61,720 nucleotides of DNA from the NCBI GenBank assembly GCA_052035955.1, contig JBPOHD010000059.1:1-61720 (forward strand), in the 5' to 3' direction. Positions within the stretch are counted from its first letter, which is position 1. Each line of letters begins with the position of its first letter. Below are positions 25,525 through 36,866 of this stretch, in pieces. Position numbers and translations under genes: made by a program. The notes under the pieces were generated by a model. The model was not told the DNA's origin, did not search any database, and saw nothing but the letters and a program-made list of their open reading frames with translations. The stretch comes from JAEUNJ01 sp052035955 (lineage in GTDB: Bacteria > Pseudomonadota > Gammaproteobacteria > Burkholderiales > Rhodocyclaceae).

Positions 25525-26004
25525 ATGGACTTCCGGACCGCGCTTCACCGTGCAAGCGACCGGGTGAACGGCTGGGTGGAAACCCTGCTGCTCCTCGCCG
25601 GCATCGTGATTTCGGTCGTCCTGTTCCTTCAGGTGGTGGCGCGCTACGCCGGCCATTCCCTGAGCTGGTCCGAGGAAGTGGGACGTTACCTGCTGGTGGC
25701 CATCACCTTCCTCGGCGCGACGGTGGCCTACAAGCGGGCGAGCTTCGTCGGCCTCAAGGGTTTCGGGGCGAAGCTCGGGCCCTTCGCCGAGGAGGCCATC
25801 GTGCGCCTGCTGCAGGCGATGACCTTCGCATGTTTCGTCTTCATCGCCTGGTTCGGCACCCGCTATGCCTTCAATGCCTGGGAGCAATCCTCGACTGCGG
25901 TGCAGATGCCCATGTCCATCCCCCTGTCGGTGATCCCCGTGTCGGGCCTGGTCTTCCTGCTCCACGTGGCGAACGACATCCTGCGCCGGCGGACGACGCC
26001 GTGA
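25525..26004 (+). CDS. dctQ: TRAP transporter small membrane subunit, DctQ family
   Basis: 159 aa with four membrane helices; the SWSEEVGRYLLVAITFLGA stretch is the DctQ hallmark. It bridges the binding protein and the DctM channel. The stop overlaps the dctM GTG by three bases (GTGA). Confidence 0.9.
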   Translation: MDFRTALHRASDRVNGWVETLLLLAGIVISVVLFLQVVARYAGHSLSWSEEVGRYLLVAITFLGATVAYKRASFVGLKGFGAKLGPFAEEAIVRLLQAMTFACFVFIAWFGTRYAFNAWEQSSTAVQMPMSIPLSVIPVSGLVFLLHVANDILRRRTTP

Positions 26005-27305
26005 TCATCGTCCTGCTCTTTGCCCTGATGTTCCTGCTCATGGCCCTGGGCCTGCCCATTGCCCTGGCCATCGGCCTGCCGGCCATCGGCCTCATCGTGA
26101 CACCTGGGGTGTTTCCCGACACCGTCGCCTTCGCGGCCCTCGGGCAGACGGTGGTGCAGCAACTCTTCTCGGGCGTAGATTCCTTCGACCTGCTCGCGGT
26201 GCCGCTGTTCATGATCGCCGGCTCCCTCATGGAAACCGGCGGCATCTCCCGGCGCCTGATCGACTTCTGCGACAGCCTGGTGGGCTGGGCCCCCGGCGGG
26301 CTGGCGGCGGCGGCCATCGTGGCCTCCATGATCATCGCCGGCATTTCGGGTTCGGCGGCGGCGGACACTGCGGCCATCGGCGCCGTGGTGATCCCGGCCA
26401 TGATCCGCCAGGGCTACCCGCCGGCCTTCGCGGCGGCCGTGGTGGCCGCCGGCGGATCGATCGGCATCATCATCCCGCCGTCGATACCGATGGTCATCTT
26501 CGGCTTCATGACCAACATCTCGACCTCGCAGCTTTTTGCCGGGGGCTTGCTGGTGGGCATCCTCATGGGCCTCTCCTTCATCGCGGTGGCCGTCTGGATC
26601 TCCTGGCGCCGCGGATACGGTACCCGCAGGCCCTTCCTTTGGTCCCAGGTGCTGGCCACGGGGAAGGACGCCCTGTGGTCCATGGGCGCCCCGGTGGTGG
26701 TGCTGGGCGGCATCCTGAGCGGCATCTTCACCGTCACCGAGGCGGCGGCCCTGGCGGTCTTCTACGCCCTGCTGGTCGGCGTGGTGATCAACCGGGAACT
26801 CAAGTGGCGCGACCTGCCTGCCCTGGTGGTGCGCTCCCAGATCATCGCCGCCGGCATCCTGTTCATCATCGCCATGGCCAAGGTCTTCGGCTGGCTGCTG
26901 GCGATGCAGCAGGCCGCGATGCTGCTCGACGGTTTCGTGAATAGCCTCTCCCTGCCGCCGATGGGGCTGCTGCTGCTGGTGATGGGCCTGCTGCTGGTGG
27001 TCGGCTGCGTCATGGAGACCACGGCGGCCCTGCTGCTGCTGGTGCCCGTGCTGGCCCTGCTGATGCCCCAGATGCAGGTGGATCCGGTCCAGTTCGGCGT
27101 GCTGGTGGTGGCGAACCTGGCCATCGGCATGCTGACGCCGCCGGTGGGCATCTGCCTCTTCGTCAGCTGCGGCATCGCCAACGTCTCCCTGGGGCGGGTA
27201 TCGGGGGCCGTCGTCCCCCTCGTCGTGACGGCGATGCTGGACCTGCTGATCGCCGCCGTCTGGCCGCCCCTGACCCTCTGGCTGCCGACGCTGTTCTATC
27301 GCTGA
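26001..27305 (+). CDS. dctM: TRAP transporter large permease, DctM family
   Basis: 434 aa from a GTG overlapping the dctQ stop. About twelve membrane helices, with DctM motifs such as AGSLMETGGISRRLIDF, SGSAAADTAAIGAVVIPAM and GGSIGIIIPPSIPMV, and LTPPVG near the C-terminus. It is the sodium- or proton-driven channel of the system. No upstream in-frame ATG is compatible with dctQ. Confidence 0.93.
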   Translation: MIIVLLFALMFLLMALGLPIALAIGLPAIGLIVTPGVFPDTVAFAALGQTVVQQLFSGVDSFDLLAVPLFMIAGSLMETGGISRRLIDFCDSLVGWAPGGLAAAAIVASMIIAGISGSAAADTAAIGAVVIPAMIRQGYPPAFAAAVVAAGGSIGIIIPPSIPMVIFGFMTNISTSQLFAGGLLVGILMGLSFIAVAVWISWRRGYGTRRPFLWSQVLATGKDALWSMGAPVVVLGGILSGIFTVTEAAALAVFYALLVGVVINRELKWRDLPALVVRSQIIAAGILFIIAMAKVFGWLLAMQQAAMLLDGFVNSLSLPPMGLLLLVMGLLLVVGCVMETTAALLLLVPVLALLMPQMQVDPVQFGVLVVANLAIGMLTPPVGICLFVSCGIANVSLGRVSGAVVPLVVTAMLDLLIAAVWPPLTLWLPTLFYR

Positions 27306-27525
27306 CGGGCGGGTCTGCCGAATGCCGTCCAGCGCTCGTACTACACCATTCTATTCAGGCGGTCTTCGTCGACCTACCCTCGAGCAGACTCCGACACGCA
27401 AGACTTCCCGAGCAAGGCTAATCAACGGTCACGCATTCGAAAAGACCGTAGGGAGATCCAAGATTCCCACTGGAGAGTACGAAACCTATACTTTCCAAAT
27501 TCAACACCTCCGGCTCGACAGTCAG

Positions 27526-28383
27526 CTACGAGAACGACGGCCCACGCGCCCGCTGCCCCCGTCGGGAAGCGAGCCTGCCGGAAAGCATGCCAAGCCCAAT
27601 TGCGAACAGCGCCCAGGACTCCGGTTCCGGCACTGGCAAGGACACGGGCACGTTCGGAAAGCCGGAACTGACAGAAATCGAGTATCCGGGGTGTCCCGCC
27701 AGGAACCCAGGATCGATGTAGATATACGGATCAACATACGCTTCGGCAGTACCGGAAATGGGTCTGCTGGACGAAAGGGAGACCACCGCGCTCATGGACA
27801 CCGTATTCACTATTCCAGTCCGGGCGAGAAACGCGAGGGCACCCGAATAGCCCGCGATCGGTCCGACTTCGCGCGTATCCAGAATCTGCCCCAGGTAATC
27901 TCGTTCGTCGCTCGATAGCACCTCCAATATCGCTTGGGCGCCGAACGACGGGGAAACACCAACATGCATGTTCGTCACCACGAATACCGGGACGTAGATC
28001 CCGCTCAGCGGCCCGTTCACGGAAAATGCATAGTCAATATTTGCCCGAGCAATATTGAATCCAACGAAGGTTCCGTCCGCGAATGCCGTGGCAACTCCCG
28101 CCGACGATGTGGAAGACGAGATATGCGCCGACCCTTTGACAAGATTGCACAAACCCACACCAACAAGGTCCTTTGCGCCGTCGGTACCTGAATTGAGCAG
28201 GCAACTCTCCGTGTAATACGGTGCGGCCAATTCCGCGTTTGCGGATTCCACCGTCCCCATGACCAACGACGTCGTCAAAGCGATAATCTTCGTCGCAGTC
28301 AAGAAGCCTCTTGACGGGGCGGAGTTGCTGCAAGAATTCTCTTCCTTCCGACTCGAACGACGGGTGGTGATTTCAGATGGCAT
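27526..28383 (-). CDS. PEP-CTERM-anchored exported protein of unknown function
   Basis: 285 aa. A long positively charged N-region and hydrophobic stretch (about residues 28-48, ending ESANA) form the export signal. The body is Ser/Gly/Val-rich without a recognised domain. The C-terminus has the sorting signal VPEPESWALFAIGLG followed by a short helix and RRGQR, recognised by exosortase. AAAGGAA precedes the ATG. The gene is isolated in a lower-GC patch and faces the TRAP operon. No exosortase is in the window. Confidence 0.85.
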   Translation of the reverse strand: MPSEITTRRSSRKEENSCSNSAPSRGFLTATKIIALTTSLVMGTVESANAELAAPYYTESCLLNSGTDGAKDLVGVGLCNLVKGSAHISSSTSSAGVATAFADGTFVGFNIARANIDYAFSVNGPLSGIYVPVFVVTNMHVGVSPSFGAQAILEVLSSDERDYLGQILDTREVGPIAGYSGALAFLARTGIVNTVSMSAVVSLSSSRPISGTAEAYVDPYIYIDPGFLAGHPGYSISVSSGFPNVPVSLPVPEPESWALFAIGLGMLSGRLASRRGQRARGPSFS

Positions 28384-29052
28384 TTTTCGTTCCTTTCATC
28401 GCAGGACACATTCGTTCGGGTCTGCATTTTCAAACCGCTTTTTCAGCGTACGCGATCGAATATACAAGCGTCAATCCGCACCGCACCATTGCTTGTTCGG
28501 TCACCGACCGTTCGCGCCACGGACGCGGAACCGATCGCCAACCATATAGTCGGCGCGATCGAAGCAGCCTTCGACGTCAATACGGACTGGCGCCGCAACC
28601 AGATCAGAGGTACCTGCGGGGCGGGCGAATTTGTCGGCAATCCCGATGCCACGGCCTATTCACGGTCGCCGTTATTGTCGGGCCACCCCCTGAGGCGGTG
28701 GTAGGTTTTCCCTGCCGGGCGGCAACTCCAAGGCGCCTGACACGGAGAAGAGCGCCCGCGGCATGGCACCGGATATCCGCCTCGCCGACGGCGGCCTGTA
28801 GTAAATCACGATGCAAATGTTTTCTGCCGCCCAGCCCAGAACCTACCTCGACCTGATAAGCGGTGTCGTTCGCGAAGCGGCTCGGCGGAATCTGAAAGCC
28901 TCGACCCGCCCGGCCGGGTCGGCAAGAACCGCCTGACCGGCTTCGCCGAATAGCCCACGGGCCCTCAGGCTCCTCTGGCGTCCCGGCGACCGACCGCCGG
29001 CCATTGCATCCCGGTCAGGGGGCCGGAGGACGTCCTCCCGGCCCGCATCTGG
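28384..29052. other. Lower-GC region without a recognisable gene
   Basis: About 670 bases. Several short open frames exist on both strands, but none has a convincing ribosome-binding site, a known motif or the codon pattern of the neighbours. Base composition differs from the GC-rich flanks, which suggests eroded or acquired DNA. The promoter of the PEP-CTERM gene should lie in the first 150 bases. Confidence 0.5.
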
Positions 29053-29313
29053 TCAACCGCCTCTCGTGCGTCCCCAGGAGGCGCCCGTGCCGTTGCTGCC
29101 GCAGAGGGCGGCAACCTCGGCCTCTGGCGTGAACTCCCCCAGGGCCGACAAGGCAGCCCCTTGCCGCTTGCTTTCCATCTGGATCGCCTGATGCCGGAGA
29201 AAATCGTGCAGGACGCTGGCCAGAATGGCCTCGCCCGCCGTTCCGCGATCCTTGGCCAAGGCACTCAGGACCGCCGCATCCTCATCCGAAAGCCGAACAT
29301 TGATCGTGCCCAT
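29053..29313 (-). CDS. Small ribbon-helix-helix (CopG/Arc-like) protein
   Basis: 86 aa with a strong ribosome-binding site (AGGAGGAG) before its ATG. The N-terminal MGTINVRLSDEDAAVLSALA is a ribbon-helix-helix strand-helix pattern; the rest is helical and then Gly-rich. Such proteins are often antitoxins or autoregulators, but no toxin gene is recognisable on either side. The function is therefore open. Confidence 0.65.
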   Translation of the reverse strand: MGTINVRLSDEDAAVLSALAKDRGTAGEAILASVLHDFLRHQAIQMESKRQGAALSALGEFTPEAEVAALCGSNGTGASWGRTRGG

Positions 29314-29397
29314 GGCCGCTCCTCCTGAGGAATCGATGACCCACTATAGGCCATCCCCGGGGACGGGGCGAATCTGTTTTTTTGGGGTAGGGTAATC

Positions 29398-29485
29398 TGG
29401 CGGAGGCGGTGAGATTCGAACTCACGAAGGGTTGCCCCTTGCCGGTTTTCAAGACCGGTGCAATCGACCACTCTGCCACGCCTCC
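29398..29485 (-). tRNA. tRNA-Ser (anticodon UGA)
   Basis: On the minus strand the sequence begins GGAGGCGTGGCAGAG and pairs with CGCCTCC at the 3' end, with discriminator G and an encoded CCA. The anticodon loop is CTTGAAA (UGA), there is a long variable arm as in serine tRNAs, and the T-loop reads GTTCGAATC. 88 nucleotides including CCA. Confidence 0.95.
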
Positions 29486-29539
29486 GAACACCGACACCTT
29501 GCCGGTTTTGGCTCCGGCCTAACCTGCCATGCAGGTTAG

Positions 29540-29632
29540 CCTACGCCGCAACAAGCCCTGCGGGCGTGTTGTGGCTTCGTCCTCCGCTAACGCGGCCAAC
29601 CTACGCCGCAACAAGCCCTGCGGGCGTGTTGT
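29540..29632. repeat. Pair of 33-bp direct repeats next to tRNA-Ser
   Basis: CCTACGCCGCAACAAGCCCT and the following 13 bases occur identically at 29540-29572 and 29600-29632. The unit has inner dyad symmetry (ACGCCGC...GCGGGCGT) like REP elements. The second copy abuts a tRNA fragment. The interval also carries an AACCTGCCATGCAGGTT palindrome at 29521-29537. Confidence 0.85.
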
Positions 29633-29668
29633 CAAGACCGGTGCAATCGACCACTCTGCCACGCCTCC
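29632..29668 (-). pseudogene. Duplicated 5' half of tRNA-Ser
   Basis: These 37 bases are identical to 29449-29485, from the anticodon loop back to the 5' end of the intact tRNA-Ser. The bases upstream of both copies are also similar (ACCGACACCTTGCCGGTTTT versus GCCGACCCTTTCCGGTTTGG). The 3' half is missing and replaced by the 33-bp repeat, so it cannot make a tRNA. Confidence 0.85.
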
Positions 29669-29762
29669 GGTGCCGACCCTTTCCGGTTTGGGCTCGGCGC
29701 GTCAGGCGGGCCGATTATACGGCCGCCCCCGCCGACGGCCGGCCGCCGTCGGAACCGGCGGC

Positions 29763-31415
<1,653 letters not shown>

Positions 31416-31421
31416 GGCGGT

Positions 31422-32087
31422 CTAGCTCAGGTGGATGGCGAAGAAGCCCAGCATGCGCTCCCAGGCCCGGGCCGCGAAGGCGGGGTTGTACACCTCGGGA
31501 CGGGCCTCGTTGCAGAAGGCGTGGGCGGCGTCGTAGCGGAAGATCTCCGGCGCCTTGCCGGCGGCACACATGGCGGATTCGAGCGCGTCCACGGCGGCCG
31601 GCGTGCACCAGGTGTCCTGGTTGGCGAAATGGCCCTGGAAGGGCACGCGGATGTCCGAGGGATCGGCAAAGGAGGCGGGCGGGATGCCATAGAGGCAGAC
31701 GGCGGCGTCCACCTCGGGCACATGCACCGCCGCGGCGACGGTCAGGGCCCCGCCCATGCAGTAGCCCATCACGCCCACCTTGCCGCCCAGGGCCTTCAGG
31801 TGGCGGGCGGCGCCGCGGATGTCCTGGTGGGTGGCGCCGGGAAAGTCGAGGCCGGTCATGAGGTGGTTGGCCTCGTCCGGGTCCTGGGCCACCCGGCCCT
31901 TGTAGAGGTCCGGCACCAGGGCGTTGTAGCCCGCCGCCGCGAAGCGGTCGGCAACGCCCTTGATCTGCGGATTGAGGCCCCACCATTCCTGCAGCACCAC
32001 CACCCCCGGCCGGCCCTGCCCCGCCGTCGCCAGGTAGCCCTTCAGGACCTGCCCGTCGGGGCTGGCGAATTCGATCATCCGTCCCAT
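31422..32087 (-). CDS. Dienelactone hydrolase family protein
   Basis: 221 aa, alpha/beta hydrolase with the nucleophile elbow GYCMGG (Cys as in DLH), and late Asp and His (NQDTW, DAAHAF). The ATG at 32087 follows GAGGAG and gives MGRMIEFAS; an upstream in-frame ATG at 32126 has no such site. DLH proteins open lactone or enol-lactone rings; in an acyl-CoA cluster the natural substrate is uncertain. Confidence 0.85.
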   Translation of the reverse strand: MGRMIEFASPDGQVLKGYLATAGQGRPGVVVLQEWWGLNPQIKGVADRFAAAGYNALVPDLYKGRVAQDPDEANHLMTGLDFPGATHQDIRGAARHLKALGGKVGVMGYCMGGALTVAAAVHVPEVDAAVCLYGIPPASFADPSDIRVPFQGHFANQDTWCTPAAVDALESAMCAAGKAPEIFRYDAAHAFCNEARPEVYNPAFAARAWERMLGFFAIHLS

Positions 32088-32130
32088 GGTCGTCTCCTCA
32101 TGTCCATCGTGCATCGTGTCGGGCAAGAAT

Positions 32131-32160
32131 CCATCGCGGCGCGAACGCCGCTCCTACAAG
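32131..32160. repeat. REP-like palindrome
   Basis: CCATCGCGGCGCGAACGCCG followed by CTCCTACAAG resembles the Pseudomonas-type REP (TGTAGGAGCGGC...GCCGCGATGG). Near-identical copies lie at 20271-20300 and, in the other direction, at 61004-61034. Confidence 0.75.
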
Positions 32161-32293
32161 GCCGAGCCCTGGACTCCACCGCCGCAGTCCGGGCGCCCGC
32201 CCCCCCAAGCCCGGACGGCACCCGACGAAGCCGCAATCCGCGCCCGCCCGAACCGATCGCCCCCCCCATGTGAGCGAAGGGATCTATCGAGTT

Positions 32294-32369
32294 CCCCTCC
32301 CGCGAGGGAGGGGCTAGGGTCTGTTCGCATTCACGCGACGTGTGCGCCGACTGAACGAGAACAGACCCT
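32294..32369. terminator. Two hairpins between convergently spaced units
   Basis: CCCCTCCC-GCGA-GGGAGGGG (32294-32313) is a perfect 8-bp stem. Next to it AGGGTCTGTTC (32316-32326) and GAACAGACCCT (32359-32369) are perfect 11-bp inverted repeats 32 bases apart. They follow the stop of the dehydrogenase on the minus strand. There is no T-run, so a terminator role is only possible; the outer pair could be a small mobile-element remnant. Confidence 0.45.
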
Positions 32370-32383
32370 GGGAGTGGGCGGGC

Positions 32384-33607
<1,224 letters not shown>

Positions 33608-33623
33608 TGCGGCGTTCCTTTCG

Positions 33624-34691
33624 TCAAGATTTTCCGGTGATTCGTTCGACCTGCCGCCAGGCTTCCTCGGCCAGGGGGCGGGCACGCTTGCCCATTTCCA
33701 CGGCCTCGGCGCTGGAGGCATTGCCCTGCACGGCCCGCGCCATGATTCCCTGGATGATGGCGGCGAGCCGGAACATGTTGAAGGCGATGTAGTACTCCCA
33801 CTCCTCCCTGGGGATGCCCTGGCGGCCGGTGCGCCGGCAGTAGGCCGCCACGTACTCCTCCTCGGAGGGGATGCCCAGGGCCTTCAGGTCGTAGCCCACC
33901 AGGCCGCGGAACTGGTTGGGCGACAGGCGCCAGGTCATGCAGTGGTAGGCGAAGTCGGCCAGCGGATGGCCCAGCGTGGAAAGCTCCCAGTCGAGCACGG
34001 CCAGGATGCGCGGTTCGGTGGGGTGGAAGATCACGTTGTCCAGGCGGTAGTCGCCGTGGGTGATGCGGGTCTCGTCGCCGGCCGGGATGTGCTGCGGCAA
34101 CCACTCCATCAGGTGGTCCATGGCCGGGATGGACTCGGTCTCGGAAGCCTTGTACTGCTTGGACCAGCGGCCCACCTGGCGCTCCAGGTAACTGCCCGGC
34201 TTGCCGTAGTCGCCCAGGCCCACGGCCACGTAGTCGACGTTGTGCAAGGCCGCGATGACCCGGTTCAACTCGTCGAAGATGGCCTTTCGCTCGGCCGGGG
34301 TCACGTCCGGCACGGCGGGATCCCAGATGATGCGGCCCTGCACGTAATCCATGATGTAGAAGGCGGTGCCAATGACGCTGTCGTCCTCGCAGAGGGCATG
34401 GCTGCGGGCCACCGGGACGCCCGTGGCGGCGAGTGCCGAAATTACGCGGTACTCCCGGTCCACCGCATGGGCCGAGGGCAGCAGCTTGCCCGGAGGTTTG
34501 CGTCGCATCACGTAACGATGGTCCCCGGCCGCCAGCAGGAAGGTCGGGTTGGACTGGCCGCCCTTGAATTGCTCCACGGCCAGGTCGCCCCGGAATCCCT
34601 CCACGTGGGCCTTCATCCAGTCGGCCAGGCGGCCGGTGTCGAAGGCGTTCTGCGGCGCCACCGGCCGCGTTCCGCTGAATTTTTCGCTCAT
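33624..34691 (-). CDS. APH-family phosphotransferase, ACAD11/LvaA-like acyl-CoA hydroxyl kinase
   Basis: 355 aa; the ATG at 34691 follows GGAGG. Kinase-like fold with nucleotide region FKGGQSNPTFLL, Brenner motif ITHGDYRLDNVIF and metal site VLDWELSTLGHPLADFA. These motifs match the kinase half of ACAD11 and bacterial LvaA, which phosphorylate the 4-hydroxyl of 4-hydroxyacyl-CoA. The order kinase then dehydrogenase equals the domain order of the animal fusion. Antibiotic phosphorylation is unlikely in this context. Confidence 0.85.
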   Translation of the reverse strand: MSEKFSGTRPVAPQNAFDTGRLADWMKAHVEGFRGDLAVEQFKGGQSNPTFLLAAGDHRYVMRRKPPGKLLPSAHAVDREYRVISALAATGVPVARSHALCEDDSVIGTAFYIMDYVQGRIIWDPAVPDVTPAERKAIFDELNRVIAALHNVDYVAVGLGDYGKPGSYLERQVGRWSKQYKASETESIPAMDHLMEWLPQHIPAGDETRITHGDYRLDNVIFHPTEPRILAVLDWELSTLGHPLADFAYHCMTWRLSPNQFRGLVGYDLKALGIPSEEEYVAAYCRRTGRQGIPREEWEYYIAFNMFRLAAIIQGIMARAVQGNASSAEAVEMGKRARPLAEEAWRQVERITGKS

Positions 34692-34701
34692 TTTCCAACC
34701 T

Positions 34702-34826
34702 CCAAAGTCCGCCGCAAAGGCGCCGGGGCGCACAGTTCGTGAAGGGAAGACGGGATGAAGCCGGCCCATCGCTTCCCGCCCATCTTTGCCTTCCTCCGCA
34801 CCTTTGCGTCCTTGCGGCGGGTTTCC
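34702..34826. repeat. Imperfect inverted repeat element (GCAAAGGCGC type)
   Basis: Left arm GTCCGCCGCAAAGGCGCCGG, right arm near 34793-34826 (CGCACCTTTGCGTCCTTGCG). It separates the phosphotransferase and reductase genes, beginning about ten bases before the kinase start. Same family as at 35858, 38184, 39484, 53983 and 59928. Confidence 0.75.
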
Positions 34827-34830
34827 GAAT

Positions 34831-35832
34831 TCAATCCAGCTTCACCAGTTGCTTGCCGAAGTTCTGGCCTTTCAGCATGCCGATGAAGGCCGCCGGCGCC
34901 GCCGCCAGGCCCTCGGCCACCGTCTCCCGGTACTTGATGCTGCCCGCCGCCACGTGGCCGCCCAGTTCCTTGAGGGCGGGCGGCCACAGTTCCATGCGAT
35001 CGGAAACGATGAAGCCCTGCATCTTCACCCGGTTCACCAGGATGGAACGGATGTTCTTCATGCCGTAGGGATCGGTCGTGTTGTAGTCGGCGATCAGCCC
35101 GCAGAGGGCGATCCTGCCGAAGGGGTTCATGCGGCCCAGCAGGGCGTCGAAGATTTCGCCGCCGACGTTCTCGAACAGGCAGTCGATGCCGTCGGGCAAG
35201 GCCTGCTTCAGGTCCCCCCGCAGATTGCCGGCCTTGTAGTCCACGCAGGCGTCGAATCCCAGTTCCTCGACCACGTAGCGGCACTTCTCGGGTCCGCCGG
35301 CGACGCCGACGACCTGGCAGCCGTGGATCTTCGCCAGTTGCCCCACCACGCTGCCGACCGCCCCCGAGGCCGCGGTCACCACGACCGTGTCGCCCGACTT
35401 GGGGGCGCAGATGTCGATCAGTCCGACCCAGGCCGTCACGCCGGGCATGCCCACGGGGCCGAGGTAGGCCGACAGCGGGATGCGTTCGGCGTCGACCTTC
35501 ATCAGTTCCCGGCCGTTGGCCACGCCGTAGTGCTGCCAGCCGAGGGAGCCCGTCACCCTGTCGCCGGGCTGGAAGGACGGATGCCGGGAGGCCACGACCT
35601 CGCCGGCCGTGCCGCCGACCATCACGGCGCCGATGTCCACGGGCCTGGCGTAGGACTTGGCGTCCGACATGCGTCCCCGCATGTACGGATCCAGGGACAG
35701 CCAGCGGTTGCGCACCAGGACCTGGCCTTCGCCCGGCTCCGGGATGGGCGCCTCCTGGAGGCGGAAATTCGCTTCCTCCACCCAGGCCGTGGGCCGGCTG
35801 GCGAGGACCATCTGGAGATTCTTTTCAGTCAA
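34831..35832 (-). CDS. NADP-dependent enone reductase, CurA/LTB4-dehydrogenase family
   Basis: 333 aa, zinc-free medium-chain dehydrogenase/reductase. It has RNRWLSLDPYMRGRMSD, the nucleotide loop AASGAVGSVVGQ and the C-terminal ENVGGEIFDALLG. Family members reduce double bonds of alpha,beta-unsaturated ketones or aldehydes such as alkenals. The start is a TTG with GAGGT eight bases upstream; no nearby ATG keeps the conserved N-terminus. Flanked on both sides by repeat elements. Confidence 0.85.
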   Translation of the reverse strand: MTEKNLQMVLASRPTAWVEEANFRLQEAPIPEPGEGQVLVRNRWLSLDPYMRGRMSDAKSYARPVDIGAVMVGGTAGEVVASRHPSFQPGDRVTGSLGWQHYGVANGRELMKVDAERIPLSAYLGPVGMPGVTAWVGLIDICAPKSGDTVVVTAASGAVGSVVGQLAKIHGCQVVGVAGGPEKCRYVVEELGFDACVDYKAGNLRGDLKQALPDGIDCLFENVGGEIFDALLGRMNPFGRIALCGLIADYNTTDPYGMKNIRSILVNRVKMQGFIVSDRMELWPPALKELGGHVAAGSIKYRETVAEGLAAAPAAFIGMLKGQNFGKQLVKLD

Positions 35833-35857
35833 TTTGGATTACCTCGAAATTCGATGC

Positions 35858-35990
35858 TTCACCGCAAAGGCGCGGAGGCGAAAAGGGACGCAAAGGGGTT
35901 CCCCGGCAAGGCAGGCGCTTCCGCATCCCTCGACTCGATTCGCCATCCTTGGCGACCTTCGCGCCTTAGCGCCCTTGCGGCGGAGTTTTT
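35858..35990. repeat. Imperfect inverted repeat element (GCAAAGGCGC type)
   Basis: Left arm TTCACCGCAAAGGCGCGGAG (about 35863 on), right arm CTTCGCGCCTTAGCGCCCTT through to about 35985, close to the stop codon of the patatin-like gene. About 130 bases in all. Confidence 0.8.
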
Positions 35991-35993
35991 CCG

Positions 35994-36866
35994 TCATGGC
36001 CCGCCGCCGTTCCTCGACAGGTCGGCCAGGAAGGCCTCGCCGTCGGCGACGCCCAGATCGTAGGCGGCCCGGACACCGTCCGGGTTCGTGTAGTCCCAGC
36101 CCTTGATCGGCACCGGCCGCGAGGGCTGGACGTACTGGAAATCGGCGTTGGCCGGCAAAGGCCGGGCGTAACGCCGCGACAGCAGCACCAGCGTGGCCCC
36201 CTGGCGGCCGCCCGGCGCATGGTCCAGGGCGCCGACCGGCACGTTGTCTACCATGCCGCCGTCCAGGGCCACCTGGCCGTGCAGGCGCAGCACCGGGGTG
36301 AAGGGCGGCGTGCAGGAGGAGGCGAGGATCAGGTCGGCCAGTTGTTCCGGGGTCGCACAGTCCTTCACCCGGAAGACGTCGCGCCGGAAGCCGACGCGCT
36401 GGCCCAGCCGGGGATGCAGGGCCTTGCGCACCTGCTTTTCGAACTGGTAGGCAAGGATGCCGGCGAGGACGCCGCTCCGGGGCCCCAGCCATTCCGGAAG
36501 CCGGGCGACCTGGACGAGGATTTCCGGACCGGCATGCAGCTTCCTCAGGGCATCCGCGTCGAGGATGGTGAGCAGCGCGGTCCGGTACATGGCGGCGTGG
36601 GGAAAGGCCCGTTCCCCCTTCAGCCAGTTGCCCGGGTAGAAATTCCGCGGGTTGCGCCGGGTGATGTGGTCGTAATAGGCGAGGGTCTCCGGCGTCTTGC
36701 CGGCCACCAGCATGCAGGCGGTGGAGGAACCCGCCGAGACGGCCGCGATGTGCCGGGGCGCGAGGCCGCCGGGTTCCGCCACCGCGTTCCAGAACCCCGC
36801 CTGCCACCAGCAGCGGTTGCCGCCGCCGGCCAGCACGACGTTCCGGAATCGCGAAAGGGGTTTCAA
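35994..36866 (-). CDS. Patatin-like phospholipase family protein
   Basis: 290 aa from a TTG that overlaps the stop of the thioesterase gene and has GGGAGGG seven bases upstream. Patatin features: glycine-rich oxyanion hole (VLAGGGNRCWW), the serine elbow AVSAGSST, and the catalytic Asp in ALDGGMVDN. A lipid or ester acyl hydrolase of unknown target; a C-terminal ADGEAFLADL helix follows. Confidence 0.85.
   Translation of the reverse strand: MKPLSRFRNVVLAGGGNRCWWQAGFWNAVAEPGGLAPRHIAAVSAGSSTACMLVAGKTPETLAYYDHITRRNPRNFYPGNWLKGERAFPHAAMYRTALLTILDADALRKLHAGPEILVQVARLPEWLGPRSGVLAGILAYQFEKQVRKALHPRLGQRVGFRRDVFRVKDCATPEQLADLILASSCTPPFTPVLRLHGQVALDGGMVDNVPVGALDHAPGGRQGATLVLLSRRYARPLPANADFQYVQPSRPVPIKGWDYTNPDGVRAAYDLGVADGEAFLADLSRNGGGP

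Noticed and set aside
28377..28856. Open frames in the gap after the PEP-CTERM gene as possible genes
   Set aside because: No ribosome-binding site, no motif, and overlapping alternatives on both strands; left as intergenic.
29632..29668. A second tRNA-Ser gene
   Set aside because: Only the 5' half is present; the T-arm, variable arm and CCA end are missing.
33624..34691. An aminoglycoside resistance gene (APH fold)
   Set aside because: Motifs and the adjacent acyl-CoA dehydrogenase match the ACAD11/LvaA group; context is catabolic.
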